Source: Manganibacter manganicus | GTDB lineage: Bacteria; Pseudomonadota; Alphaproteobacteria; Rhizobiales; Rhizobiaceae | Direction of reading: 5' to 3' | DNA length: 64,000 nucleotides | Assembly: GCF_002075885.1 (NCBI RefSeq) | Contig: NZ_MDET01000023.1 | Coordinates: 1 to 64,000, forward strand | In this document: one piece after another, positions 6,009-14,564 of the stretch | Layout: each line of letters starts with the position of its first letter | Position numbering within the stretch: position 1 is the first letter of the stretch | Notes under the pieces: model-generated | The model's database searches: none | Seen by the model: the letters and a program-made list of their open reading frames with translations, nothing else | What the model was told of the DNA's origin: nothing | Program-made: the position numbers and the translations under genes

Positions 6009-8699
6009 CTATAAGCTTTTCCTTATAGCGCCACCGGGCCGCATTTGCTTTCTAATCTCATCATTGATGACACCGCGCATTGTCTGATCTAGCTGCTTTT
6101 GCATGCGCTTCGCCAAATCCTGATTTTGGGCGGGTGTGCCGGCGCTGCCTTCCACCGTGATCGGTGCGCTAATGCTGATGACAGAAGCGCGGGCGTTATC
6201 GTTGCTGCCGTGAATTTCGCGCATGGCATGGTGCGGGGCGCTGCCACCGCTGACATAGCCGCCGGCAGCATATCCGCGCTTGGCCGCTTCGTGTAGCTGG
6301 TCGAGGTTGCGAACGCCGAGCCGGCTAGTCGCTTCCTTGCTCATGACGAATTCGCCACGATGCACAACGCCGGCCGGCTGATACTTCCCGCCCTGCCCGG
6401 TGTAGCCGCCTTCGCTGAAACCGAAGATCGCGCCGAACAACCCACTACCGCCACCGAACAGGCCGGCCAATGGGCCTTTGCCGAGCAAAGCGGCTTGCAA
6501 GGTCGCGTCGATCAGCGAATTGATTAAGCTTCGCACGGCGTCGTTAAGCGACGTGGTGCCAGTCAGAAGGCCGGAAAGCGCACCTGTAAATTGCTGCCCG
6601 AAGAACTGCCCGGCCTGTTCAAGCTGCTGTTGCGAGGTCGCGGCCTGTTTGGTCTGCGCGTCAAGCTGGTCGGTGAGCGTGATCTTTTGGCGCATGCGCT
6701 GAATATCAGCATCGGAAAGCTGAACGCCGTCGCGCTTCGCCTGCGCAACGCGGTCGTAAAGCTCAAGCTCAATCCGCTGTTGCTGCGCCGACATACCAGA
6801 AATGCGCTGCTCGAACTGGGCACGGTTCAAGCCATCGTCTATCGCCTGATTCAGCCGTTTGCGGGCTTCCGTCTGTTGATTGAGCAAAGCCGTCTGCTTT
6901 TGTTGCGCGTCGGTCGGCGCCAGCTTTTGCGCTGCAATCGGGGTGCCGTTGTAAGCGTCGCGGATCGTGCCATCATCGACATTGCGAAGCCCTTCCCATT
7001 CATTGCGAAGGCCGGCCGGATCATTGCCACGGCGGCGCAACAGATAGCGGGCGATTTCGTCTTGCGTCTTCTCATCAAACAGGCGGTCGCCGGTAAGGTT
7101 CAAATCCTTCATGGCGTCTTTGAGGGTGCGGGCTACGATCTGGTAGCGCCCGACAGCCGAAGAATTGTAGGTGTTCTTCGGATCGGCGAGCATGCGCTTC
7201 TGAAGGGCCAGGACTTCGTTCAAGCTCATACTGGTGAGGTTCACCGCGCCGCCAGTGAACGCGCCATAGCCGAGCGTTTCGTTGTATCCCCTGCCCTTGT
7301 CGGTGCCTTCGGCAGCGCCGATCAAATCAAGAATATTGTCGTGCGCACCGAACCGGGCAATGGATTTGGCACGGTTCGCAATGTCGGCGGCGCGAAGCAC
7401 CTCGCCCATTGTCTGCGCACTACCCGCCACCTTGCGGAAAGCAGCGTCAATGGCGTCCAACTTCGAAAGCTGGTCAAGCTCGCCTTTCAAATCGGGTGCC
7501 AGCTTTTTCAATTCCTCAAGGGCGGTTTTGAAGTTGCCGGCCATTGTGGCGGTGCTATCGAAGCTACCACCGGCCCGTTGTGTGATGGCTGAAAGCTCTT
7601 TCAAGCCCTGCTTTAGCTGGTCGCTGCCACCACCAAGGCTGATGATTTCCTCGCCGGTCGATGAAATCTGTTCCTCAAGGGCAGCAAGCGAACCCTTCAG
7701 TTCGCGGATTTCCAAATCTTTCGTGGCGAATGCCGGCCCGTTTTCGAGGTCGGAAATCTCTTTCAAGATGCCCGCCCGGCTCTTATTGAGGTCGGCGAGA
7801 CGGTCGCGGGCCATGACAAGATCAAGGCTTTCCGGCTTCTGCATGCCGGCGTAAGGATCGGCTTTTCCGTAATTCGGATTCATCCGCCGAATGGCTTCGG
7901 CGATCTGCTGCGCGTAGCTGACGCTCTCTATAGCGGCCTGCTTGGCGTAAACCGTGACATTGCGCCAAAGCTTATCCCAATCGGCATCAATCTTTTTGGC
8001 GGCTGCAATCTGCTCATCGGTGAACGTCGCGGCCTCGCTGCGCAATTTCTGAATCTGTTCGACCGACAGGCCAAGGACTTTTGCAAGCTGTTCCGCGCCC
8101 GTGCCGCCGAAAAGCTCATCAATGGCGCGCGTCTGTGATGCTTGGTCAAGGTGCTGAATCTTGCCGATAAGCTCATCAAGCAAGCGGTTCGGGTCCTGAA
8201 GCTTCCGGCCCACTTCCTCCGCGCTGTAGCCGAGCCGGCCGAACCATTCCGCACCGCTGCCCTTGCCGGTCTTGGCAAACTCATCGCCACGAATATTCAA
8301 TTCCTTTAAAGCGTCGGTGATGCCATCGACGCTCGCGCCCGTCGCGGTCGCGACATACTGCCATTGCTGCCATGTCTTCGCGTTCACGCCGGCTTTGCGG
8401 GCTTCCCTGTCCACTTCAGCGATGGAACTGGCAATCTCTTTCACGGCCATTGCAGCGCCTGCCACGCCAGCGAACATAACGCCACCGCGCAAGAACGGGC
8501 TGAACATGGATTCGAAGTTCTTGGCGAGCGATTGCGCGGCCCTGCCCGTCACCTTCTCGGTGTTGTCGGCGAACTGCTTGGTGCGCCGTTCTATGCGCTT
8601 ATAATTGTCATTGGTGGCACGGCCGGCGCGGGCCATGTCCTTTTCGTATTTATCAAGCCGGGCCTCAAGCGAGACAACAAGGCGCTGGGTGTCATCCAT
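6009..8699 (-). CDS. Phage tail tape measure protein with muramidase-like domain
   Basis: An 896-residue protein that would set tail length and pass down the tail at infection. The N-terminus is helical (LEARLDKYEKDMARAGRATN) with a hydrophobic segment near 75-90. Around 456-585 there is a lysozyme-like insert: NILDLIGAAEGTDKG with a likely catalytic glutamate, then SSAVGRYQ and QDEIARYLL. The C-terminus has the FSEGGYTGQGG and GVVHRGEFVMSKEA motifs common at the end of tape measure proteins. It is the last gene of the structural operon, 11 bp after the large terminase gene. No tail tube or baseplate gene accompanies it, which is unusual. Confidence 0.9.
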   Translation of the reverse strand: MDDTQRLVVSLEARLDKYEKDMARAGRATNDNYKRIERRTKQFADNTEKVTGRAAQSLAKNFESMFSPFLRGGVMFAGVAGAAMAVKEIASSIAEVDREARKAGVNAKTWQQWQYVATATGASVDGITDALKELNIRGDEFAKTGKGSGAEWFGRLGYSAEEVGRKLQDPNRLLDELIGKIQHLDQASQTRAIDELFGGTGAEQLAKVLGLSVEQIQKLRSEAATFTDEQIAAAKKIDADWDKLWRNVTVYAKQAAIESVSYAQQIAEAIRRMNPNYGKADPYAGMQKPESLDLVMARDRLADLNKSRAGILKEISDLENGPAFATKDLEIRELKGSLAALEEQISSTGEEIISLGGGSDQLKQGLKELSAITQRAGGSFDSTATMAGNFKTALEELKKLAPDLKGELDQLSKLDAIDAAFRKVAGSAQTMGEVLRAADIANRAKSIARFGAHDNILDLIGAAEGTDKGRGYNETLGYGAFTGGAVNLTSMSLNEVLALQKRMLADPKNTYNSSAVGRYQIVARTLKDAMKDLNLTGDRLFDEKTQDEIARYLLRRRGNDPAGLRNEWEGLRNVDDGTIRDAYNGTPIAAQKLAPTDAQQKQTALLNQQTEARKRLNQAIDDGLNRAQFEQRISGMSAQQQRIELELYDRVAQAKRDGVQLSDADIQRMRQKITLTDQLDAQTKQAATSQQQLEQAGQFFGQQFTGALSGLLTGTTSLNDAVRSLINSLIDATLQAALLGKGPLAGLFGGGSGLFGAIFGFSEGGYTGQGGKYQPAGVVHRGEFVMSKEATSRLGVRNLDQLHEAAKRGYAAGGYVSGGSAPHHAMREIHGSNDNARASVISISAPITVEGSAGTPAQNQDLAKRMQKQLDQTMRGVINDEIRKQMRPGGAIRKSL

Positions 8700-8710
8700 T
8701 CGTGAGATTC

Positions 8711-10327
8711 CTATGCTACGGCTTCGGCGAAAAGCTCGTCGTATTCGTCGCTTTCGAAGATGGATTTGCGGTTGTCGTTGGCGGCGGCGCGCGACACCGC
8801 CATGACGGCAGCGACAGCGCCGTCAATACGGTCGGTCTTTTTGCCCTTGTGCATGCGCACAAGGCCGGTGTCGTTGCGCGATGCCACAACAGAATCAAAG
8901 TGATGCCGAAGGACGGGGTGCCCGTTGTGGCGTAAGGCCTTGCCGTTCACGACGCGCTCAAGCACACCAATGGCCGGTCCCATGGTAAGCGGGCCTTGCC
9001 TGAATTCGATGGCCGGCAATCCATCATCGAAAAGGCGTTGCATGGTCATGCGGGCAAGGTGCGGATCAAAGGCGATCTCGCGCACGTCAAAGCGGGCGCA
9101 AAGCTCGCGAATATGGCTTTCAACCTCGATCGGTTCGATCACCGGGCCGTCAATGACGGTGATAAGGCCATCGGCGGCCCATTCCTCATAAGGCACGCCG
9201 TCGCGTTCGGCCCGGCCCTTCAGGTCATCGCCGGGAACAAAGAACCAAGGGTATATGGCGATGGTGTCATCTGGTCGCCGCCATGCAGCGACAACGGCGG
9301 TTAGATCGCCATTCACCGACATATCAACGCCGATAAAGCACGGCAGTTCTTCCATGTCGGCAAGGTCAAGCGGGATCTTGCCGGCGTCATAGGTCGCCAT
9401 GTCGAAAAGCGGGTCGCGGGAATGCGCCTGCCAGATATTGAGGTTGAACTGCTTGAAGGCGGCGCGGTCGGCCGGGCGGTGTTCCGCTTCTTTCGCCGCC
9501 GTGCGCAGCGCGTCGAGGTTCGGGAAGCCGTCCTTCAGGCCGGGATTGACGCGATGCCAAAGGGCTTCGTCCTGCCAATCGTTGTCGTTGGCCGCTTCAA
9601 AGATGATCGGCAGATAGGCCGGGTTCACGATCTCGCCGGACGCCACGCGCCGGGCATAGTCATACTGTTCGAACCCGATGTTTTCGGAACCGCGTCCGGC
9701 CGTGGTGGCGATCACCATAAGGGTGCCACTGGTCTTCACCATGCCGGACTTCAGCGCTTCCCAAAGGTCGCGGCCCTTCCAAACATGAATCTCATCAACC
9801 AGAACGAAAGCCGGGGTTTTGCCGTGCTGTGCAGCGCCATCGCTGGAAATGGCCTGAAGTTCGACGCCTTGCGCCTTGAAAACAATCTTCTTTGCACTGT
9901 TGTGAGCATCGTAAATGCGCGTGGCAGCGACAAGGCGCTTGTCCATCCGCACGATGTTCGCGGCTTCCTTGAAGCCAAGGCCGGCCTGTTCGCGGTCGGA
10001 AGCTGCAAAGATCACCTGCCCGGCCGGAACCTTCTCCGGGCCGATGGTGTGCAAGAGCGCAAGAGCCGCCGCCAAACTGGTCTTGCGGTTCCCGCGCGGG
10101 ATCATCCAGAAAACAGTTTCCACCACGCGCCGGCCGTCATTGTGGCGCGGGCCGTATATCCGGCGCACAATGCGCTCTTGCCAGTCATAAAGCTGGAAAG
10201 CGGATTTCGGCGCGGTGCTGGCAGGGTGCTTCAGGCGGCGAAGGAATTGAACCGCCCGTTCACCGAAGCCGAGCGGGTCGTCAATCGGGCTGTTGTCGAA
10301 TACCCACGCCGGATAGGTGCTTGCCAT
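8711..10327 (-). CDS. terL: Phage terminase large subunit
   Basis: A 538-residue motor ATPase and nuclease that packages DNA into the prohead through the portal. A Walker A-like PRGNRKTS lies near residues 77-84 and a Walker B-like AFVLVDEIHVW in the N-terminal ATPase half. The C-terminal half has acidic nuclease-type strands (FIGVDMSVNGDLTAVV; IAFDPHLARMTMQ). The ATG at 10327 overlaps the stop of the small subunit (TGATG); a GTG one codon earlier is the alternative. Length is normal for the HK97-type family. Confidence 0.93.
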   Translation of the reverse strand: MASTYPAWVFDNSPIDDPLGFGERAVQFLRRLKHPASTAPKSAFQLYDWQERIVRRIYGPRHNDGRRVVETVFWMIPRGNRKTSLAAALALLHTIGPEKVPAGQVIFAASDREQAGLGFKEAANIVRMDKRLVAATRIYDAHNSAKKIVFKAQGVELQAISSDGAAQHGKTPAFVLVDEIHVWKGRDLWEALKSGMVKTSGTLMVIATTAGRGSENIGFEQYDYARRVASGEIVNPAYLPIIFEAANDNDWQDEALWHRVNPGLKDGFPNLDALRTAAKEAEHRPADRAAFKQFNLNIWQAHSRDPLFDMATYDAGKIPLDLADMEELPCFIGVDMSVNGDLTAVVAAWRRPDDTIAIYPWFFVPGDDLKGRAERDGVPYEEWAADGLITVIDGPVIEPIEVESHIRELCARFDVREIAFDPHLARMTMQRLFDDGLPAIEFRQGPLTMGPAIGVLERVVNGKALRHNGHPVLRHHFDSVVASRNDTGLVRMHKGKKTDRIDGAVAAVMAVSRAAANDNRKSIFESDEYDELFAEAVA

Positions 10328-10731
10328 CACACCACCGAAAGCGGGTTGTCGTCGTCATTGTCGGCAGCTTCCATGACGGAAGCGCGGGAACGGTCTGAAG
10401 GTGTCAGGCCAAGCACCGACGCGCACCGCACCAGCAACAGTGAGGATTCTTTCAACACGCCATAGGCCGGGTTGCGCTTGCCATCTTCCATGATCAGGCC
10501 AAGGCGGTTGATTGCCCGCTCCGCTTGCTGGACCATGCCGACATGGGCGCAATAGGTCGCCAGCGTCGGAAGATCAGCTTCAGTCAGCACCTTGCGCTCT
10601 TTTACAAGGATCGGCGCGACCTTCCGCCATTCGGCTTTCGCCTCTTTCGATAGGTAGGCCGGTGCTGCCGGAACCTTCTGGACGGGCGAGGAACCGGCAA
10701 CGATGGTCGAGGGCTTAACACCACGCGTCAT
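10327..10731 (-). CDS. terS: Phage terminase small subunit, P27 family
   Basis: A 134-residue DNA-recognition subunit that brings the large terminase to the packaging start site. The P27-type pattern is visible: LSKEAKAEWRKVAPILV, then LTEADLPTLATYC, then GKRNPAYGVLKES. The start at MTRGVKPS is chosen because its ATG overlaps the stop of the upstream methyltransferase-like gene as ATGA. A longer frame upstream merely shadows that gene. It precedes terL and is coupled to it. Confidence 0.88.
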   Translation of the reverse strand: MTRGVKPSTIVAGSSPVQKVPAAPAYLSKEAKAEWRKVAPILVKERKVLTEADLPTLATYCAHVGMVQQAERAINRLGLIMEDGKRNPAYGVLKESSLLLVRCASVLGLTPSDRSRASVMEAADNDDDNPLSVV

Positions 10732-11366
10732 GCTGCCGCCCTTTGAGCCTGGGCGAAATTCGCATTGAAAGCCGCACGCATGAATCCGACAGGCGTCACG
10801 CTCCGGGCGTTCGCTCGATTCTTGCCCTTGCCGGCCATATCGCGGATCACGTTTACCTGGGGCGCGCCTGGTAATGGTGCAACGGCGGGCATGATGAAAC
10901 CGCCGCCCGTCCAGAGGCATGTTTTCTTCGTGTAGTGTTCGGACGGTGCAAGCTGCGAATAGTCGGACGGATTGAACGTGTGATCCGGCTTCCGCCAATA
11001 GGTCGAGATGGTCGAAACTGGATTCTCGATCAGATGCGGGACTTCGAAGAATTCCGCCCATTCGGCCGCGATGGCGAACAATTCCACGGATTCAGAAAGC
11101 TTGTGCAAACCCTTGCCGACAAACCAGCGGGAACCGGAAACGGCCAAGTGATCGCAAGGCGGGAATGCCGCGAAAAACCGGCAGCGCTGCACCATGTCCT
11201 TTGTCGGTTTCCAGTGTCGGGCATCGGCACGGATGAAATGCACATTGCCGTCGCTCCGGTCGGCCGGGTGCGCAATGTCGATGCAATAGCAATCCCATCC
11301 GGCCACCGCGAACGGTTCGGCAGACTGCCCGGAAAGCTCATAAAGGAAGATCGCAACGGGCTTCAT
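10728..11366 (-). CDS. DNA cytosine-methyltransferase-like protein
   Basis: A 212-residue protein resembling compact phage C5-cytosine methyltransferase-like enzymes. An N-terminal motif I-like stretch (LYELSGQSAEPFAVAGWDCYCIDI) is followed by FPPCDHLAVSG with the likely catalytic C71 and by HLIENP (E114, N115, P116), equivalent to the ENV motif. The C-terminal RSVTPVGFMRAAF is typical of the group. It is short for a full enzyme with a target-recognition domain. It sits unusually between the head-closure and small terminase genes and overlaps both by 4 bases. It may mark element DNA against restriction or in packaging. Confidence 0.7.
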   Translation of the reverse strand: MKPVAIFLYELSGQSAEPFAVAGWDCYCIDIAHPADRSDGNVHFIRADARHWKPTKDMVQRCRFFAAFPPCDHLAVSGSRWFVGKGLHKLSESVELFAIAAEWAEFFEVPHLIENPVSTISTYWRKPDHTFNPSDYSQLAPSEHYTKKTCLWTGGGFIMPAVAPLPGAPQVNVIRDMAGKGKNRANARSVTPVGFMRAAFNANFAQAQRAAA

Positions 11367-11677
11367 GTCGTTGCCACCGCGCGAAGCTCAAGGCCACGTC
11401 GCCGGCCAATTTCCGTGACTTCCTTCAGGTCATACGCCTGCCCGGTGTAGCTCACGCGGTCGGCGGTCGTGATGCCGGCGAGGTATCGAATCCTGAAAAC
11501 GATGGTGCCCGCTTCCGCCTCGCCGAAGCCGGTCAAGAATTCGGATGCCGATTGCGTCACGATCTCTGCCCGCACCGTGGCTAGATTCGTCCAGGCGGTG
11601 ACTACGCTGCCGGATGGCGTCACCGTTTCGGTGAGCCGTTCTATCGATATGGTGCGATCAAGCTTGCCCGCGCGCAT
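11363..11677 (-). CDS. Phage head closure (head-tail joining) protein
   Basis: A 104-residue protein of the SPP1 gp16/HK97 head-closure type, which seals the connector after packaging. The pattern RAGKLDRTISIERLTETVTPSG, AWTNLATVRAEIV, FRIRYLAGITTADRVSYTG and YDLKEVTEIGRRRGLELRAV is characteristic. The start is the ATG overlapping the upstream stop (TAATG at 11679-11675). A longer frame would overlap the preceding gene by about 80 bp. Confidence 0.87.
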   Translation of the reverse strand: MRAGKLDRTISIERLTETVTPSGSVVTAWTNLATVRAEIVTQSASEFLTGFGEAEAGTIVFRIRYLAGITTADRVSYTGQAYDLKEVTEIGRRRGLELRAVATT

Positions 11678-12096
11678 TACAAGCTCCACCGCATGACGCA
11701 TTCGACGGTGAGAACGCCGTGCGTGTATGCAAGATCGGGGTCGGGGTCGCGCATCCACCGCACGGCCGGCAAGCTGAATTCATCGAAGCTGAAGCCGGCA
11801 GCGTCGGGCGCTTCCTTCAGCACATTGGAAACCGCGAAGCCGATGGCCTTGGCGGTATCCGCGCCGTCTTCAATCGCCCAAATATGCAGGTCGAGAAACA
11901 CACGGGCGGTGTATTGCGAGCCAGCAGCGTTGCCGAGAAATTGCGTCTGCGCGCCGGCCATCATAATCGCCGGCAGCTTATCCGGGCGCGATGATCCTGC
12001 CCGGATATGATCGGCAGGCACAAGGGCGGTAACGGCCGGCGAGGAAACCAGCGCCGTGCGGATGGCTGTTTGAAGGGCGATTGTCGGTTCAATCAT
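11677..12096 (-). CDS. Tail completion protein, DUF3168 (gp17-like)
   Basis: A 139-residue protein of the DUF3168 type that caps the tail at the head-tail interface. Visible pattern: an N-terminal helix ALQTAIRTALVSSPAVTALV, LPAIMMAGAQTQ, the DLHIWAIEDGADTAKAIGFAV strand-helix unit, and a C-terminal HGVLTVECVMRW strand. Its start overlaps the upstream HK97 gp10-like stop by 4 bases. Its presence shows that the encoded capsid is meant to join a long tail. Confidence 0.85.
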   Translation of the reverse strand: MIEPTIALQTAIRTALVSSPAVTALVPADHIRAGSSRPDKLPAIMMAGAQTQFLGNAAGSQYTARVFLDLHIWAIEDGADTAKAIGFAVSNVLKEAPDAAGFSFDEFSLPAVRWMRDPDPDLAYTHGVLTVECVMRWSL

Positions 12097-12515
12097 CGGC
12101 CGTTGAACCCCTCTTTCACGGCCTTCTTTGCAGCCCGCTTGATGCGGTTCTTGATGCGGTTTTTAAGCAGGCGATATGCGGGCCAGAAATACGGCTGCGC
12201 TTCGGCTTCTTTGGTTCCGTATTCGACAAGGTGCGCATAACGCACATCGCTGTTGCCGGCCGTGACGATGGCCTCCGTAGGGTTAGCCATGCGCAAACCG
12301 CCTTCCATTGAATAAGGCGGTGTCGATTGGCCGGGCAACGTCACGGTGATGCTATCGATCAATGCGCCGGTATCGCGGGAAGTTTCGGCAAGCGCCTTCT
12401 GTGCCGCTGCCAGTTCTTCAGCGGATTTAATCAGCGCCGGCATGATGATCTCGCGCGGTGCTTTCCGCGCCCGCTCGATTGCTGCCAGCGTGTTTGCAAG
12501 CCCGTTATCAGCCAT
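12093..12515 (-). CDS. HK97 gp10-like head-tail component
   Basis: A 140-residue protein of the HK97-gp10 family. The N-terminal helices (LANTLAAIERARKAPREIIMPAL) lead to TGALIDSITVTLPG and the signature YAHLVEYGTKEAEAQPYFWPAYRLLKNRI. The lysine-rich tail (KNRIKRAAKKAVKEG) is usual. I chose the ATG at 12515, which overlaps the upstream connector gene by 8 bases; a start at 12551 would overlap it further. Confidence 0.87.
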   Translation of the reverse strand: MADNGLANTLAAIERARKAPREIIMPALIKSAEELAAAQKALAETSRDTGALIDSITVTLPGQSTPPYSMEGGLRMANPTEAIVTAGNSDVRYAHLVEYGTKEAEAQPYFWPAYRLLKNRIKNRIKRAAKKAVKEGFNGR

Positions 12516-12825
12516 CGGCCGGAACCTCGTCCTCGCCGAACCAGCGTTCACGGTATGAATCAGCGATGGAAATCACGCTGTAGGGTGCGACGTTCATCGC
12601 CACACCGAAGGCCACCGCCTCGCGGGCCTCATAGTGGAACGCTGCCAGCTTCAGGACAGCAAGCTTGAGGTCAGCCGGAAACGGTTCGATGGTGGCGAGG
12701 TCTTTACCGATGTAAGCGCCAAGCCAAGATTCAGCGGCATCAAGATAAAGCTCAATAAGCTCATCGTCGGCGGTGCCGTCGATGTTCATATGAGCTTTGG
12801 CGAGCGGAAGGGTGGTGATGTTCAT
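12508..12825 (-). CDS. Phage head-tail connector (gp6-like)
   Basis: A 105-residue adaptor that binds the portal ring. The pattern LPLAKAHMNIDGTADDELIELYLDAAESWLGAYIG followed by PADLKLAVLKLAAFHYEAREA and a final SYRERWFGE is typical of the gp6-like/QLRG family. It is fused by ATGA overlap to the preceding HTH-repeat gene and by 8 bases to the gp10-like gene. Confidence 0.9.
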   Translation of the reverse strand: MNITTLPLAKAHMNIDGTADDELIELYLDAAESWLGAYIGKDLATIEPFPADLKLAVLKLAAFHYEAREAVAFGVAMNVAPYSVISIADSYRERWFGEDEVPADG

Positions 12826-13592
12826 GCGGGCTTATCCTGCAAAGTTATATCGGGAATCTCTTGTAAAGTGCTCCCCGCGCCGGTCCCCTCGAACCCCTCT
12901 AAATTGGAAGACACCCCCCGTGTGCGCTGGCAGCGAGGATCAGGCGGCATGGCGACGGCTTCAGCGAGGGTCCGGGTCTTCAGGCGCGTAACAAGGCCGT
13001 TGTAGGAAATACCGATATGATCGGCCCATTCCTCAAGGGTCTTGGCTTCCCCGTTCACCATATGTAACTGGGGTTGCCTACCAGAGTTGCCGGGGCGCAT
13101 TTTATGGCCATCATTCATGGCGATAGCTTCAGCAAGGGTGCGGGTCTGCATCCGTTTAATAAGTGCGTGATAGGTGATGCCGAGATAATCGGCCCATTCA
13201 TGAATCGTTCTCGTTTCACCATTGACGGTGTGTCGGTTCATGCAGCGGCCGGCAGGCATAGCAACGACTTCGGCGAGTGTGCGGGTCTTCAGCCGAGTGT
13301 GAAGCGTCTGATAGGTGATGCCGAGATGATCGGCCCAGCCTTGAAGGGTTCGGCTAACACCGTTGACGGTGTGCTGTTTGGCTTTGCGCCCCGCGTTTCG
13401 CCGTTTTTCTTTCTGTTCGGCCGGCATGTTGTGATGAATGATATTATCTGCCGTTAGCTCTATCGCTTGGACGCGCTCGCGTTCCTGTTGCTGGCGCTGT
13501 TGTGTATACTGAAGTGCACGGCTGCGAACGGCTTTGCATTCGGCCTCGAATTCCTGCTTGTCGATAAGGCGGGCGCGTTCGGCGGGCGTCAT
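12822..13592 (-). CDS. Protein with three tandem helix-turn-helix-like modules
   Basis: A 256-residue protein. Residues 10-70 are a glutamine-, glutamate- and arginine-rich helix. Three copies of a 39-residue module then follow at about 74-112, 121-159 and 177-215: HTVNG, RTLxEWADHLGITYxxLxxRLKTRTLAEAxAM. Single modules of this kind occur in phage proteins, often next to HNH nucleases, and look like DNA-binding helix-turn-helix units. The start at 13592 is chosen because it overlaps the HNH stop as ATGA. It lies in the head operon between HNH and connector genes. A packaging or DNA-recognition role is inferred. Confidence 0.7.
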   Translation of the reverse strand: MTPAERARLIDKQEFEAECKAVRSRALQYTQQRQQQERERVQAIELTADNIIHHNMPAEQKEKRRNAGRKAKQHTVNGVSRTLQGWADHLGITYQTLHTRLKTRTLAEVVAMPAGRCMNRHTVNGETRTIHEWADYLGITYHALIKRMQTRTLAEAIAMNDGHKMRPGNSGRQPQLHMVNGEAKTLEEWADHIGISYNGLVTRLKTRTLAEAVAMPPDPRCQRTRGVSSNLEGFEGTGAGSTLQEIPDITLQDKPA

Positions 13593-13942
13593 GGGCGCTG
13601 CCTCTTGAGCATGGCGCGCTCTTGGCGTTGCTTGACGCGGGAATGACAGGGTGTGCAAAGGGGTTGCCAATTCGAGCGGTTCCAGAACAAGGCGCGGTCG
13701 CCACGGTGCGGGAAGATATGATCGACGGTATCAGCGGGATTTCCGCACTTCCGGCAGTATGGATAAAGGGCCAGGAACAGGGCGCGCTCACGTTCCCAAT
13801 GATGGTCATAACCACGTTCGCGGGCTGAAGGGCGGTTCTTGTCGTGGCGGGCCTTACGCTCGCGTTCTGCCTTTTTCTGGCAGGCACAAAGCAGGCCGTG
13901 CGGAACAGTGAAGCCGCAAGCACAAAGGCGGGGCGGTTTCAT
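13589..13942 (-). CDS. HNH endonuclease
   Basis: A 117-residue HNH nuclease. Zinc-binding pairs CRKCG and CTPC flank the core AD-TVDHIFPHRGD (the conserved DH) and NWQPLCTPCHSRVKQ. The first 20 residues carry an additional CACGF/CACQ cysteine cluster, and RARDERG-like ARERGYDHHWERERA is typical of phage HNH proteins that assist terminase at cos sites. It overlaps both neighbours by ATGA. Here it is separated from the terminase genes by six genes, unlike the usual HNH-terS-terL order. Confidence 0.9.
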   Translation of the reverse strand: MKPPRLCACGFTVPHGLLCACQKKAERERKARHDKNRPSARERGYDHHWERERALFLALYPYCRKCGNPADTVDHIFPHRGDRALFWNRSNWQPLCTPCHSRVKQRQERAMLKRQRP

Positions 13943-14559
13943 TGCTTGCCCCTACCCGCTTCGGCCTTCAGCTTGGCAAGGCCGGCGCGCACCTCTTCGG
14001 GTGAAACTTCCTCGCGCGGATCGTAAGGGCGGGCTGTATGGTCGGTGTTATCTTCGGCGTTGCCGTGAATGGCTTTAAGCCGCGCCATAAGGCCACGCTG
14101 GGCGGCGAGAATTTCGGCCGGTGTTGCGGCCCACGTATCGGCCGGGGTCCAGCCTAACCAGCCGGTGCCGATCTCGAAAAAGTCTTCGAGGGCTTTGGTA
14201 AGGTCGAAACCAAGGCCAGCTTGTTCGCGGGTTTCTGAATGATGCGGGGTGTTCGGATCATCATCGACGCCATAACAGGCAGCGAGAAAATCGGCGAAAG
14301 GCTGCTGGATGGATGCCAGCGCACGGCCGAAGCCGCCTGCAAACTTCCGGTCAATGATCTTGTCGGCGGTGATCGGATCACCGCATTCGTCGGCAATATT
14401 ACGGATAATCTCAAGCCGACCTTCGTCTAACCCCTGCATGAGCCGGGTAAGACCATGCTTGCGCTGAAGACGGTATGCGGCTCGCAAAGTCGGGATCATG
14501 CGCACGGTGAGACTACCGTGCGCAATGATGATCTGGTCATGTGCGAGCCGCAAGGTCAT
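13939..14559 (-). CDS. Tail assembly chaperone-like protein, 206 residues
   Basis: The first half (HGSLTVRMIPTLRAAYRLQRKHGLTRLMQGLDEG) resembles GTA gp10-type tail chaperones. The second half has the EIGTGWLGWTPADTWAATPAEILAAQRGL pattern of the companion chaperone that is normally a separate or frameshifted product. It may therefore be a natural fusion of the two tail-chaperone parts. Such proteins hold the tape measure protein during tail tube assembly. It lies between the capsid and HNH genes, far from the tape measure gene. Confidence 0.65.
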   Translation of the reverse strand: MTLRLAHDQIIIAHGSLTVRMIPTLRAAYRLQRKHGLTRLMQGLDEGRLEIIRNIADECGDPITADKIIDRKFAGGFGRALASIQQPFADFLAACYGVDDDPNTPHHSETREQAGLGFDLTKALEDFFEIGTGWLGWTPADTWAATPAEILAAQRGLMARLKAIHGNAEDNTDHTARPYDPREEVSPEEVRAGLAKLKAEAGRGKQ

Positions 14560-14564
14560 GACGA

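Noticed and set aside
5887..6087. 66-codon plus-strand frame in the gene-free stretch
   Set aside because: It overlaps the end of the tape measure gene, has no ribosome-binding site and low-complexity content.
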